Shown here piece by piece: positions 8,506 through 17,506 of a DNA stretch of 64,000 nt. The notes below the pieces were generated by a model. That model saw only the letters and a list, made by a program, of their open reading frames with translations, was not told the DNA's origin and did no database searches. The position numbers and the translations under genes are program-made. Positions within the stretch are counted from its first letter, which is position 1, and each line of letters begins with the position of its first letter. The stretch is from Bryobacterales bacterium (lineage in GTDB: Bacteria > Acidobacteriota > Terriglobia > Bryobacterales > Bryobacteraceae). The DNA lies in the NCBI GenBank assembly GCA_020852175.1, contig JADZBH010000028.1, positions 40,458 through 104,457 on the forward strand, given 5' to 3'.

Positions 8506-9881
8506 CCGGAACCTTCACTTCGTCCTCCGCCCCCCAACTGGAACGCGCCCTCGGCCTGTGGGGCGCCGTCTCCATCGTTGTCGGCACCGTCATCGGCTCG
8601 GGCATCTTTCTGGTGCCGAAAACCATGGTGCTGCGAACAGGCTCCCCGGAGATGGTGTTCGCCGTCTGGATTTTCGGCGGTCTGCTGACTCTGGCCGGCG
8701 CGCTCACTTATGCCGAACTGGCCGGCATGTACAACGAGTCGGGGGGCGAATACGTCTACCTGCGCGAAGCCTACGGCCCCCTGTTCGGCTTCCTGTATGG
8801 ATGGACGCAGATGTGGGTGGCCAAGGCCGGTTCCATCGCCACCCTGGCCACGGCATTCTTCTATTACCTGGCCAATTTTCAGCCCAACCTTCAGACCGTG
8901 TTCACGCACCTGCCTATCCCTCTCGGCCCCAACTGGACGCCGCTCGAGGTCAGCTACGGACAGTTGCTGGCCATGGCCATCACCATGGGTTTGGGCATTC
9001 TGAACTACTTCGGCGTCCGGGTGGGCGGAGGCGTGCAGGTGGCCGTCACGGCTCTAAAGGTGCTCCTCATCGCCATCATCATCGTGGTCGGCCTCGCCGC
9101 GCCCCAGGGCTCGGTCTCGAACCTCACTTCGTCCATTCCCGCCTCCGGCGGCGTCGCGGCCTTCTTTGCCGCCCTGGTGGCCGCGCTCTGGGCCTACGAC
9201 GGCTGGAACAACGTCACCATGGTGGCCGGCGAAATCCGCGATCCGCAACGGAACCTGCCCCGCGCTCTCACCTTCGGCACTCTCGCGGTGGTTGGGATCT
9301 ACCTGCTCACCAACCTCGCCTATTTTTACGTTCTGCCCGCCGCCGACGTGGCGGCCAGCGACCGTGTCGCCGCCACCATGATGGACCGCATTCTCGGCCC
9401 TTCCGGCGCCGCCGCCGTCAGCGTCGCGGCCATGATCTCCATCTTCGCCGCCCTGAACGGCTCCATTCTGTCGGGCTCGCGCGTACCCTACGCCATGGCC
9501 TGCGACGGCCTGTTCTTCCGCAAAGCGGCCACGGTGCACCCGGAATACCGCACGCCCTCGGTGTCCATCCTGCTGCTCAGCTCCTGGTCGGCTCTGCTCG
9601 TGCTCAGCGGCCGCTACGACCAGCTTTTCACCTACGTCATCTTCGCCAGTTGGATCTTATATGCCATGGCCACGGCGTCGGTGATCGTGCTGCGGCGGAA
9701 ACGGCCCGATCTGCCCCGCCCTTACCGCACGCTCGGCTATCCGGTGGTGCCGGTTCTGTTCGTACTCGTGGCGGGCGCGCTCATCCTGTCCACTTTGCGC
9801 GACTCGCCGCGTGAATCCATGCTCGGGCTGGGGCTGATTTTCGCCGGATTGCCCTTTTATTTTTACTGGAAGAGACGCTAA
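8502..9881 (+). CDS. APC-family amino acid permease
   Basis: This 459-residue permease has about 12 membrane segments. It starts LERALGLWGAVSIVVGTVIGSGIF; the GSGIF motif in helix 1 marks the amino acid-polyamine-organocation superfamily. Other signs are ESGGEYVYLREAYG and FAALVAALWAYDGWNNV in the helix 6 region. It resembles the LAT/YfnA-type exchangers or uptake systems for amino acids. The GTG start overlaps the symporter stop (GTGA) and has AAGGA just upstream, so the two transporters are translationally coupled and may act on related substrates. Confidence 0.85.
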   Translation: MTGTFTSSSAPQLERALGLWGAVSIVVGTVIGSGIFLVPKTMVLRTGSPEMVFAVWIFGGLLTLAGALTYAELAGMYNESGGEYVYLREAYGPLFGFLYGWTQMWVAKAGSIATLATAFFYYLANFQPNLQTVFTHLPIPLGPNWTPLEVSYGQLLAMAITMGLGILNYFGVRVGGGVQVAVTALKVLLIAIIIVVGLAAPQGSVSNLTSSIPASGGVAAFFAALVAALWAYDGWNNVTMVAGEIRDPQRNLPRALTFGTLAVVGIYLLTNLAYFYVLPAADVAASDRVAATMMDRILGPSGAAAVSVAAMISIFAALNGSILSGSRVPYAMACDGLFFRKAATVHPEYRTPSVSILLLSSWSALLVLSGRYDQLFTYVIFASWILYAMATASVIVLRRKRPDLPRPYRTLGYPVVPVLFVLVAGALILSTLRDSPRESMLGLGLIFAGLPFYFYWKRR

Positions 9882-10141
9882 TTTCCCTGGATTCGCCGCA
9901 GGGGGGCACGCCGGGGACACACGCTAACGTGATGTTTCCAAAGGAGATCCTCCCCTGGCAGCGTTCGTTGCCGGCCGGATTTCCCGGCCCGGCGCCCGCC
10001 CGAAACTCATCCCGCGCCGTCGCTCTCGGGTAAACCGCACGGGAATATCCCTCCACCGCGAACCCTTCGGTTCCGGATTCACGGTGTTGTGGTTTTTCTC
10101 AAGCAGAATCAACATCTGTTCCAAAAACAGAACAACAGCGC
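9882..10141. other. Intergenic stretch without a recognised gene
   Basis: This stretch lies between the permease and the promoter of the next small gene. The first half is GC-rich, the second half noticeably more AT-rich. Small hairpins are visible (GAACC-CTTC-GGTTC; CTGTT-N5-AACAG near 10110-10130). I see no convincing coding frame. Confidence 0.4.
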
Positions 10142-10170
10142 TTGAAACGGTAACAAAGATGAAGTATAAA
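10142..10170 (+). promoter_or_regulatory. Sigma-70-type promoter of the small coiled-coil gene
   Basis: TTGAAA (10142-10147) and TATAAA (10165-10170) are separated by exactly 17 bases. This is the best housekeeping-type promoter in the window, about 90 bases upstream of the start at 10259. Confidence 0.65.
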
Positions 10171-10201
10171 ATTGAGAGAAGGCACAACGAATTTAGGCCA
10201 T

Positions 10202-10221
10202 CCGTTCCATTAACGGAACGG
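10202..10221 (+). promoter_or_regulatory. Perfect 7-bp inverted repeat in the 5' leader
   Basis: CCGTTCC-ATTAAC-GGAACGG lies between the promoter and the ribosome binding site of the gene at 10259. It is either a leader RNA hairpin or a repressor site. No U-run follows, so it is not a terminator. Confidence 0.5.
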
Positions 10222-10258
10222 GAGGGAGACCGAAATTCGGATCCTGAGGAGATCACAC

Positions 10259-10450
10259 ATGGACGTCACCAAAATGCTCGACGAATTACGCCAGGAACGC
10301 GAGCAACTTGAGGAAGCCATCATCACGCTGGAGCGTTTGGCCCAAGGTCGCGGGAAGCGGCGTGGACGGCCTCCGGCCTGGCTGGCGGAAGCACGCAAGC
10401 GGGAAGCCAAGGAAAAGGCCAAACTGGGCCTGGTCAAGGCCGCTAACTGA
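10259..10450 (+). CDS. Small coiled-coil protein with AT-hook-like motif (63 aa)
   Basis: The first 28 residues form an acidic/leucine heptad-like helix (MLDELRQEREQLEEAIITLERL). A basic GRGKRRGRPPAWL segment follows; RGRPP is the core of an AT-hook that inserts in the minor groove of AT-rich DNA. The tail is Lys/Ala-rich. The start has a GAGGAG seven bases upstream, and a strong promoter with a leader hairpin precedes it. It could be a small nucleoid-associated or regulatory protein; this is inference from motif and composition, and no experimentally known family is recognised. It is convergent with the NamZ fusion gene, 22 bases apart. Confidence 0.75.
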   Translation: MDVTKMLDELRQEREQLEEAIITLERLAQGRGKRRGRPPAWLAEARKREAKEKAKLGLVKAAN

Positions 10451-10472
10451 GGGGAACGCCGGTTCCTTTCTC

Positions 10473-12818
10473 CTAATATAAGAGGTACTTGGCCCGGCGC
10501 TCCAGAAACGCCTTGATCCGGGCCTCGTTCCGCTCCTGAATCAGGCGCGGGTCCATTCCCTTCTGCAGATCCTCCATGTCGCGGCGGCTGCCGATGAGTT
10601 TGGAGTTGTCCAGGAAACGCAGCCTGTCCGGATACATGCGTTGCAGCGTACCGGCGATCTCCAAACCCAGACGCGCGGTGTTCAACTGTTCGCGGTCGGT
10701 AATCAGGAATCGCACGCCCTGTACGGGAATTCCTTCCAAATTGGAGCTGGCGGGTTTGAACGACACGGGGTAAAACCGCACGCCGGGAATGTGGCGGGCA
10801 TTCAGCGCCACGGCGAACGCGGAGCCGTCGATCCAATCGGCGCCCACCCATTCAAAGGGTGCGTCGGTTCCCCGCCCCACTGTGTAATTGCGCGAATATT
10901 CCAGCAGGGCAACGGCCGGATAGAGGGTTGCCGCGTTCATTCCGCGAATATTGGGGGACAGGTTCACCCAGGGCAGTCCGGTTTCATCGAACCAGTCTCC
11001 CCGCTGCCAGCCTTGCATTTTCACGACGGTCAACTGGAATGTCCAGCCCTTTTCGGCGCGTACCATCGCCGCCAGCTCGCCCACCGTCATGCCGTGCCGC
11101 ACCGGAACGTCGAGACAGCCCACGAAGCTGGCGAACTCAGGATCCAGCATGGGACCCTCCACGCGCACGCCCGTGATGGGATTCGGACGGTCCAGCACGA
11201 ACAGCGGCATCCCCGATTTCTGGGCCAGCTCCATCACGTTATATAAGGTGCAGGTGTAGGTGTAGAAACGCGCGCCAATGTCCTGAATGTCGAATACGAG
11301 GGCATCGACGCCGTGCAGCATCTCCGATGTGGGCGCGCGCCGCTCGCCTTCATAGAGGCTGTAGATGGGCAGTCCCGTGGCTGAATCACGCATACTCTTC
11401 ACGTTTTCGTGGTCGGCAACGCCGGCAAAGCCGTGTTCCGGACTGAACAGCGTGGTCAGTTGGACGCCGGCTTCAATCATGCGGTCCACGTTGCGGCGTC
11501 CGGCGCGGTCGATGCCCGTGTGGTTGGTGATGAGAGCGACGTTGCGGCCGCCCATGCTGGCGAACTGCTGGTCCACCATCACGTCGAGGCCCGTCTTCAC
11601 GGCGCCGTTCCGGTTCACCTTGCGCGTCACCGCCGTCATGGCCTCGTTGTAACCGGTCAGCAGCACCTCCTGCGCCGTGATGCCCGCGTGCGCAGCGACG
11701 ATCGTGGCCACGCGGCTGCGCAGCGGCGACAGGTTAATGCCCGCGTGCGGATGCACGGAGTTGGCCAGCAGGATCACATAGGTTTTCGACCGCGGGTCCA
11801 TCCAGAGCGAGGTGCCGGTGAAGCCGGTGTGGCCGAACGAGCCGATGGGGAACAATTCGCCGCGGTTGGAGGAGTAGCGGCTGTCGATATCCCAGCCCAG
11901 ACCGCGTATCTCGGTGCGGTCCGGCGGCGAGTTGGGCTCGGTGAACTTGGCGATGGTGGCCGCCTGGAAAATCCGCCGTCCGTTGGGGGCCACGCCCCCG
12001 TCCAGCATCATCGTGGCGAACCGGGAGAGATCCTCGGCCGTGGTGAACAGCCCGGCGTGCCCTGCGATGCCGCCCATGAAGCGAGCCGTAGGATCGTGCA
12101 CCACGCCGCGCAGCGGTTCGGTCTGCCCTTTCATCACCTCGGTGGGGGCGATGCGGGAGCGCCATGCGGCAGGCGGCTGGAAGCGGGTCGTGGCCATACC
12201 GGCGGGCTCGAATACTTCGGCGCGAACGAACTCCGGCAGCGAACGCCCCGACACCACGCGAACGATTTCGCCAAGAAGCAGGAAATTGATATCCGAGTAG
12301 ATGAACCGCTGCCCGGGATCGGCCACGGGCTGGTCCACGAGCGCCTTGCCGATGCCCGTCTCATACCCGGACCAGGACGGCTCCAGGTCCACGTCCGGCC
12401 GGAGTCCGGAATAGTGCGTCATCAACTGCCGCACGGTGATCGCGCTCTTGCCGCCTTGAAAACCAGGCAGGTAGGAGGTCACCGGGTCATTCAGCCGAAC
12501 CCGGCCCTGTTCAAACAGGCGCATGAGGGCCGAGGTGGTCGCCACCACCTTGGTCAGCGAGGCCGCATCGAAGATGGTGTCCATGGTCATCGGCTCCACG
12601 GCCGGCACGATGGCCCGGTTGCCGTAGGCGGCGCGATGCAGAATCCGTCCCGGATGGCCGGCCCAACAAACAGCGCCGGGAATCTGGTGCGATGCGATGG
12701 CTTCGCCCACCACGCGGTCCAGATCCACGGATCCCGCGAAGCGTTCCTGCGTCTGCGCCTGTGCCGCGCATAAGGCAAGCGCCAGCACCCCCCCACACCT
12801 GGTCACCGCGAATGTCAT
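10473..12818 (-). CDS. Serine hydrolase (beta-lactamase fold) fused to NamZ-type DUF1343 muramidase
   Basis: This 781-residue exported fusion has a signal peptide in residues 1-22 (VLALALCAAQAQ). Residues about 30-385 form a class C beta-lactamase/penicillin-binding-type serine hydrolase with SLTK (S87, K90), YSDIN in the Tyr-x-Asn position, and FGHTGFTGTS in the KTG position. Residues about 410-781 form DUF1343, the family of NamZ exo-N-acetylmuramidase, starting VALITNHTGIDRAGRRNVD with SPEHGF, FDIQDIGARFYTY and LDRPNPITG. The pairing suggests a cell-wall recycling or remodelling enzyme that cleaves a muropeptide bond or ester with one half and N-acetylmuramic acid with the other. The order is inverted relative to a simple NamZ gene, and both active centres look intact. 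It overlaps the upstream phhB stop by 4 bases. Confidence 0.85.
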   Translation of the reverse strand: MTFAVTRCGGVLALALCAAQAQTQERFAGSVDLDRVVGEAIASHQIPGAVCWAGHPGRILHRAAYGNRAIVPAVEPMTMDTIFDAASLTKVVATTSALMRLFEQGRVRLNDPVTSYLPGFQGGKSAITVRQLMTHYSGLRPDVDLEPSWSGYETGIGKALVDQPVADPGQRFIYSDINFLLLGEIVRVVSGRSLPEFVRAEVFEPAGMATTRFQPPAAWRSRIAPTEVMKGQTEPLRGVVHDPTARFMGGIAGHAGLFTTAEDLSRFATMMLDGGVAPNGRRIFQAATIAKFTEPNSPPDRTEIRGLGWDIDSRYSSNRGELFPIGSFGHTGFTGTSLWMDPRSKTYVILLANSVHPHAGINLSPLRSRVATIVAAHAGITAQEVLLTGYNEAMTAVTRKVNRNGAVKTGLDVMVDQQFASMGGRNVALITNHTGIDRAGRRNVDRMIEAGVQLTTLFSPEHGFAGVADHENVKSMRDSATGLPIYSLYEGERRAPTSEMLHGVDALVFDIQDIGARFYTYTCTLYNVMELAQKSGMPLFVLDRPNPITGVRVEGPMLDPEFASFVGCLDVPVRHGMTVGELAAMVRAEKGWTFQLTVVKMQGWQRGDWFDETGLPWVNLSPNIRGMNAATLYPAVALLEYSRNYTVGRGTDAPFEWVGADWIDGSAFAVALNARHIPGVRFYPVSFKPASSNLEGIPVQGVRFLITDREQLNTARLGLEIAGTLQRMYPDRLRFLDNSKLIGSRRDMEDLQKGMDPRLIQERNEARIKAFLERRAKYLLY

Positions 12819-13117
12819 GCGAGCATTTTCCTTGCGATCTTCTCCAGCTTCCCGGCCAGTTCCACGTCGAGCACCGTCACGCCGCCCGCATCGTGCGTCG
12901 ACAGGTCCACCATCACCTGGCTATACACGTTCGTCCATTCCGGATGGTGGTTCATCACCTGTATCACGATCGCCGCGGTGGCCATGAAGCCGAAGGCATG
13001 CACGAAGTCGGCGAACCGGTATGTCCTATGCAGCTTTCCCTCCACATACGACCAGCCCGGCAGTTCGCCGAGCGCCTCTGCGATCTCTTCTGGTTGCAAT
13101 AGCGTAGGTCTGTCCAT
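12815..13117 (-). CDS. phhB: Pterin-4a-carbinolamine dehydratase
   Basis: This 100-residue protein has the full signature of the PCD/DCoH family: FVHAFGFMATAAI, MNHHPEWTNVYS and VDLSTHDAGGVT. The paired His residues form the catalytic site that dehydrates 4a-hydroxytetrahydropterin in the recycling of pterin cofactor for aromatic amino acid hydroxylases. No hydroxylase is seen nearby. The stop overlaps the start of the NamZ fusion (ATGA), an odd operon partner for this enzyme. Confidence 0.92.
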   Translation of the reverse strand: MDRPTLLQPEEIAEALGELPGWSYVEGKLHRTYRFADFVHAFGFMATAAIVIQVMNHHPEWTNVYSQVMVDLSTHDAGGVTVLDVELAGKLEKIARKMLA

Positions 13118-13188
13118 CGAACTATTCCTAAATCACGCGGAACCCGCGCGCCACCTGGCTCAGCCAACAACAAAATTTTCGAAAATAA

Positions 13189-13830
13189 TCACGCTTCGCC
13201 CGTTAACGGCACTAGCGCACCCGACATATCCCGCCCGGCAGGCGACGCCATCCATAACAAAAGAGAGGCGATATGCTCTGGCTTCACCCAGCGTGCCGGA
13301 TCGGCGTCGGGCATGGCGGCCCGGTTGGCCGGCGTGTCGATCGTCGAGGGAAGCACGGCGTTCACCGTGATGCCCGTTCCGGACAACTCGGCCGCGGCGC
13401 ACTGCACCAGGGCGTGCAGCGCGGCTTTGGACACCGCGTAGGGAGTCAACCCCGGGCTTGGCTCCAGGCCCGCCTTGGATCCGATCACCACGATGGCCCC
13501 GCCGCAGTTGGCCGTGAGCGCCGCCACGGACGAGCGCATCACATACAGCGCGGATTGAAAGTTGAGCGTCCACATCCGGGCCCAGGAGTCATCGCCGGCT
13601 TCGGCCATGGAGCCGAGCGTGAAACCTCCCACCAGGTGGATCATGGCGTCCAGTCCGCCCAATTTCGCCACGGCGGCGTCCACCGCGGCACGCGCCGTAT
13701 CCGGCCGGCTCAGGTCGGCGCCGGAGCCGCGGTCCAGACCCGCGACATCCCATCCGGCCTCGGCGAACGCCTTGCTGACCACGACGCCCAAACCACCCGA
13801 TGCACCCGTAATGATCGCTCGTCGGCTCAT
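13189..13830 (-). CDS. Short-chain dehydrogenase/reductase
   Basis: This 213-residue classical SDR has the TGASGGLG nucleotide-binding motif (residues 8-15), an NFQSA in the NAG-associated helix region, and the catalytic S118, Y131 and K135 (YAVSK). The short variable C-terminal region is typical of small NAD(P)-dependent oxidoreductases. The start is at Met 13830 (MSRRAIITGASG); the longer upstream frame is not expected to be translated. It lies 71 bases upstream of phhB on the same strand, so a role in pterin metabolism is conceivable, but the motifs are generic. The substrate is unknown. Confidence 0.82.
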   Translation of the reverse strand: MSRRAIITGASGGLGVVVSKAFAEAGWDVAGLDRGSGADLSRPDTARAAVDAAVAKLGGLDAMIHLVGGFTLGSMAEAGDDSWARMWTLNFQSALYVMRSSVAALTANCGGAIVVIGSKAGLEPSPGLTPYAVSKAALHALVQCAAAELSGTGITVNAVLPSTIDTPANRAAMPDADPARWVKPEHIASLLLWMASPAGRDMSGALVPLTGEA

Positions 13831-13919
13831 GTAGGTAGTGTATCCGCTTGCGGAGGCCGCCCGGCGCGGTGTCCGCCCATCCGCGGCCAGGGCGGCAAGC
13901 CGCGTTATGCTGGTCATTC

Positions 13920-15239
13920 ATGCCCAACTCCCTGCCCCGCCTGCGAATGGATCTGGACTTCATGCCAAGCCCCGATCCCGAGCGGCCCGGCCTGCTCATT
14001 CGCGATCCCTTTCAGTACTCCGACGTGATGCTGATCGTGCCTCCTCCGATGGTGCCGCTGCTGGAGATGTTCGACGGCCAGACCACCACGAACGACCTGC
14101 GCGAGATGCTGATGCGCATGTCCGGAGACCCTAATGTCGATTCCCTGGAAACGAGCTTCCTGGGCACGCTCAGTTCATCGGGATTTCTTGAGGACGAGGT
14201 GTTCGAGAGCAAGCGCGAGGCGCGTCACAAGGCCTTCGCCGAGGCCTCCGTCCGCGTGGCCTCGCATGCCGGCACGGCTTACCCCGCCACCAAGGAGGAA
14301 GCGCAGTTAGTCTTCTCCGAATACATGCGCGGCGACGAACCCTATGTGGACAGCAACCTGGTTGCCATTGCCGCGCCGCATGTCAGCCCGTTCGGCGGCG
14401 TGGACTGCTACCGGGCCGCCTACCGCGCCCTGCGCCCCGAGCATCGCGAGCGCACCTTCGTCATTCTGGGCACCTCGCACTACGGCGAACCGAATCGCTT
14501 CGGCCTGACACGCAAGAACTTCGTGACTCCCTTCGGAGATGCCGTGACCGACACCGCCCTGGTGGACGAACTGGCCGCCGCCGCGCCCGGCGCCATCGAG
14601 ATGGAGGATTACTGTCACGCCACCGAACACAGCATCGAGTTTCAGGTAGCCTTTCTGCAGCACACCCTCGATGGGCCAGGGCGCTCCAGTTCCCTGCTCG
14701 CCGCCGATGGCCGTCCCATGATGACGGGCGGACTGCTCGGTCCGGACGGCCGGCCGCTGACGGCCAGCTCGCGAGGCCACCAGGTGAAGATTCTGCCCAT
14801 TCTCTGCGGCGCCTACGCTCACAGCATTTATGAGGGCGGCTTGCCGGAGGACGACGAGAACGTCGCCCGCTTTATTGGCGCGCTCGGAGAGATGGCCGCC
14901 CGCCGCGCGCGCGACCTCGTCTTCATTCTGGGCGTTGACATGGCCCACATGGGCGTACGCTACGGCGATCAGATCACGGCCCTGGCCGGCGCCCCGGAGA
15001 TGCAGGAGGTGGAACAGCGCGACCAGGCGCGCATCGCCGCCTTGAACGCGGGCGACTCCCGCGGCTTCTGGGACCTGGTCCAACAAAATCAGGACGACCT
15101 GAAGTGGTGCGGCGCCTCGCCCTTCTACACCTTCACGAAGGCCGTGCCGGGGGCTCGCGGCGCGTTACGCCGTTATGGCCAGTGGAATATCGACGAAGCC
15201 AGTGTAGTCAGCTTTGCCGGAATGACCTTCACCGCCTGA
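13920..15239 (+). CDS. MEMO-family (AmmeMemoRadiSam system protein B) with N-terminal extension
   Basis: This 439-residue protein carries a MEMO1/AmmB domain in residues about 115-439. Marks are VAIAAPHVSPFGGVDCY, FVILGTSHYGEPNRFGLT, CHATEHSIEFQVAFLQ, VKILPILCGAY and FILGVDMAHMGVRYGD. The His, Cys and Asp residues lie in the dioxygenase-like metal pocket of the family. The first ~110 residues (MPNSLPRLRMDLDF, PPPMVPLLEMFDGQTT) look like a small PqqD-like winged-helix domain. MEMO proteins are associated with radical SAM partners, but none is adjacent here. The start at 13920 is the first Met before the conserved extension. The stop codon lies inside a 35-base tandem repeat. Confidence 0.82.
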   Translation: MPNSLPRLRMDLDFMPSPDPERPGLLIRDPFQYSDVMLIVPPPMVPLLEMFDGQTTTNDLREMLMRMSGDPNVDSLETSFLGTLSSSGFLEDEVFESKREARHKAFAEASVRVASHAGTAYPATKEEAQLVFSEYMRGDEPYVDSNLVAIAAPHVSPFGGVDCYRAAYRALRPEHRERTFVILGTSHYGEPNRFGLTRKNFVTPFGDAVTDTALVDELAAAAPGAIEMEDYCHATEHSIEFQVAFLQHTLDGPGRSSSLLAADGRPMMTGGLLGPDGRPLTASSRGHQVKILPILCGAYAHSIYEGGLPEDDENVARFIGALGEMAARRARDLVFILGVDMAHMGVRYGDQITALAGAPEMQEVEQRDQARIAALNAGDSRGFWDLVQQNQDDLKWCGASPFYTFTKAVPGARGALRRYGQWNIDEASVVSFAGMTFTA

Positions 15240-15306
15240 GCGGCGGAGGGGCTGGCATGACCTTCACCGCCTGAGCGGCGGCGGAGTTGCAACGACCTTT
15301 ACCGCC
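15222..15306. repeat. 35-bp tandem repeat spanning the end of the MEMO gene
   Basis: The 25-base core beginning ATGACCTTCACCGCCTGAGC occurs exactly at 15222-15246 and 15257-15281, and a diverged third start (ACGACCTTTACCGCC) lies at 15292-15306. The period is 35 bases. The first copy contains the last codons and stop of the MEMO gene, so copies two and three are duplicated 3' coding sequence. Confidence 0.85.
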
Positions 15307-15365
15307 CCGGGCCGCCTGAGCGCGCCAGGACCGTTCCGCCTCCGGCCCTGACTCTGTTACCCTCG

Positions 15366-16181
15366 ATGGTTGATCCCCTCGCGGAGGTTTCCATTCTGAA
15401 GGTTTGCGTTCTGGCCACCAGCAGTTCGGGCAACTGCACGTTCATCGGAACGGGCGCCACGCGCATCCTGATCGACGCCGGACTGAGCGCGCGCGAAACC
15501 GCCACGCGCCTGGAAGCCATCGGCGAACGCCTCGATTCGATTGACGCCATCGTCGTCACGCACGAACACAGCGATCACGTCTGCGGGCTGCCCGTGCTGC
15601 TGAAAAAACTCGGCGTGCCGGTCTACATCAGCGAACTCACCGCGCGCCAGATCGACTGGAGCGAGGCCGAATCCAAACGCCGCGGCCCGGCCGCCGTACG
15701 CACCTTTCCCGCCGGCACGGGCTTCGCCATCGGCGAATTCCACGTGCAGAGCTTTTCCATTCCCCACGACGCCATCGACGCCTGCGGCTTCACCGTGGCC
15801 TCGGCGGCGCTGAAAGTGGGCTTGGCCATGGACCTGGGCTATGTTCCCGAGAATGTCCGCTATCAACTGGACGGCTGCGAACTCGTGGTTCTCGAGTCGA
15901 ACCACGATCTGGACATGCTCAAGGTCGGCCCCTACCCGTGGGCTCTCAAGCAGCGCGTGATGGGGCGCCGCGGCCACCTGTCCAACGACACCGCCGCCGA
16001 ATACCTGCTGGAGTCCTTCGACGCCCGTACGGGTACGCTCGTGCTGGGTCATCTGAGCGAGCAGAACAACCATCCCGAAATCGCCCGCATGGCCGCGCAG
16101 GCCGCCATCGAGCGGCGCTCGCTGCGCACCCGGCTCACGGTCATCGAGCCACGCAAACAAAGCGAGGTCTTTACTTTTTAG
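15366..16181 (+). CDS. walJ: WalJ/YycJ-type metallo-beta-lactamase-fold nuclease
   Basis: This MBL-fold hydrolase of about 260-271 residues has the metal motif THEHSDH, a distal conserved GHLS ([11 protein letters not shown]), and the family start [19 protein letters not shown]. WalJ/YycJ proteins are 5'-to-3' nucleases or related hydrolases. The start is unsettled. The first in-frame ATG (15366) has no ribosome binding site. A good GCGGAGG sits 8 bases before a CTG at 15396 (and 5 before an ATT at 15393), exactly where relatives begin (MKVCVLA). The next gene, purB, starts 2 bases after the stop. Confidence 0.85.
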   Translation: MVDPLAEVSILKVCVLATSSSGNCTFIGTGATRILIDAGLSARETATRLEAIGERLDSIDAIVVTHEHSDHVCGLPVLLKKLGVPVYISELTARQIDWSEAESKRRGPAAVRTFPAGTGFAIGEFHVQSFSIPHDAIDACGFTVASAALKVGLAMDLGYVPENVRYQLDGCELVVLESNHDLDMLKVGPYPWALKQRVMGRRGHLSNDTAAEYLLESFDARTGTLVLGHLSEQNNHPEIARMAAQAAIERRSLRTRLTVIEPRKQSEVFTF

Positions 16182-16183
16182 AC

Positions 16184-17506
16184 ATGATTGCCCGATACAC
16201 ACGCGCGGCCATGGGCCGCATCTGGAGCGACGAAAACAAGTACGCCGCATGGCTCGAAGTGGAACTGGCCGCCTCAGAGGCCCTTGCCGAAACAGGGGAG
16301 GTGCCCGCGGAGGATGCCCGCAAACTGCGCGCCCACGCCGAGTTCGACGTGGCCCGCATCCTTGCGATTGAACACGAGGTGCGCCACGACGTCATCGCCT
16401 TCACCACCGCCGTGGCGGAGAAGATGGCCGCGGCCGGCGCCGGCGAATCCAGCCGCTGGCTGCATTACGGCCTCACCTCGAACGACGTGGTGGACACAGC
16501 GCAAGCTCTGCAACTGAAACAGGCCGCCGGGCTGCTGCTGGAAGGAACGGACAAACTGCTGGCCACGCTGAAGGCCCGCGCCGGGGAGTTCCGCCACACG
16601 CCACAAATCGGCCGTACGCATGGAATTCAGGCCGAGCCCATCACCTTTGGACTGAAAATCGCCCTGTGGTGGGACGAACTCCGCCGCAACCGCAAGCGCC
16701 TGGCCGATTCCGCCGAAGAGTTGCGCGTCGGTAAAATGTCTGGCGCCGTAGGCGCCTTCGGCCACATCTCGCCCAAGGCCGAGGAGCGCATCTGTGAGAA
16801 GCTGGGCCTCCGCCCGGCGGCCATCACCTCCCAGGTGGTGGCTCGCGACCGGCACGCCGCCTTCGTCAGCGCTCTGGCCCTGGTGACGGCCACATTGGAA
16901 AAGATCGCTCTCGAAGTGCGCCACCTCCAGCGCACCGAGGTGCGCGAGGCCGAGGAGCCCTTCTCGGTTGGGCAAAAAGGCAGCTCGGCCATGCCCCACA
17001 AGAAGAACCCGGTGGTGTGCGAACAGATCTGCGGCCTTGCCCGCGTGGTGCGCGCCAACGTCCAGGCAGCTTTCGAAAACATTGCCCTCTGGCACGAACG
17101 CGACATCTCGCACAGCTCCGTGGAACGCGTCATTCTGCCCGACTCCACCATCCTGGCCGATTATCTGCTCCACAAAACCAACTGGCTCGTGGCCGGCATG
17201 CGCGTCCATCCCGAACGCATGCGGCGCAACCTCGAACTCACCCGCGGCCTGGTCTTCAGCGGCCAGCTTTTGCTCGATCTCGCCTCGGCCGGCATGCTCC
17301 GCGAAACCGCCTACAAGCTGGTGCAGGCCGAAGCCATGCGCGCCTGGGAGAGCGAGGGCGACTTCCGCGCCGCCATCGAATCCCTTCCCCAGATCACCGC
17401 GTTGCTCCCGCCCGAGGCCATCGCCCATGCCTTCTCGCTCGACCGCCAACTGGGCCACATCGACGCCATCTTCGAACGCGTCTTTTCGCAGCAGGACACC
17501 CCATGA
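16184..17506 (+). CDS. purB: Adenylosuccinate lyase
   Basis: This 440-residue enzyme of the fumarase/aspartase superfamily acts twice in purine synthesis, releasing fumarate from SAICAR and adenylosuccinate. The family signature [10 protein letters not shown] (catalytic Ser loop) is intact, as are [14 protein letters not shown] and [13 protein letters not shown] with the catalytic His. The length is normal for the short bacterial form. The start at 16184 follows the walJ stop by 2 bases, and its TGA overlaps the methyltransferase ATG, giving a compact walJ-purB-OMT operon. Confidence 0.95.
   Translation: MIARYTRAAMGRIWSDENKYAAWLEVELAASEALAETGEVPAEDARKLRAHAEFDVARILAIEHEVRHDVIAFTTAVAEKMAAAGAGESSRWLHYGLTSNDVVDTAQALQLKQAAGLLLEGTDKLLATLKARAGEFRHTPQIGRTHGIQAEPITFGLKIALWWDELRRNRKRLADSAEELRVGKMSGAVGAFGHISPKAEERICEKLGLRPAAITSQVVARDRHAAFVSALALVTATLEKIALEVRHLQRTEVREAEEPFSVGQKGSSAMPHKKNPVVCEQICGLARVVRANVQAAFENIALWHERDISHSSVERVILPDSTILADYLLHKTNWLVAGMRVHPERMRRNLELTRGLVFSGQLLLDLASAGMLRETAYKLVQAEAMRAWESEGDFRAAIESLPQITALLPPEAIAHAFSLDRQLGHIDAIFERVFSQQDTP

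Noticed and set aside
9924..10256. Minus-strand frame of 110 residues with a hydrophobic stretch
   Set aside because: It runs over the promoter and hairpin of the gene at 10259, and has no recognisable domain or start signal.
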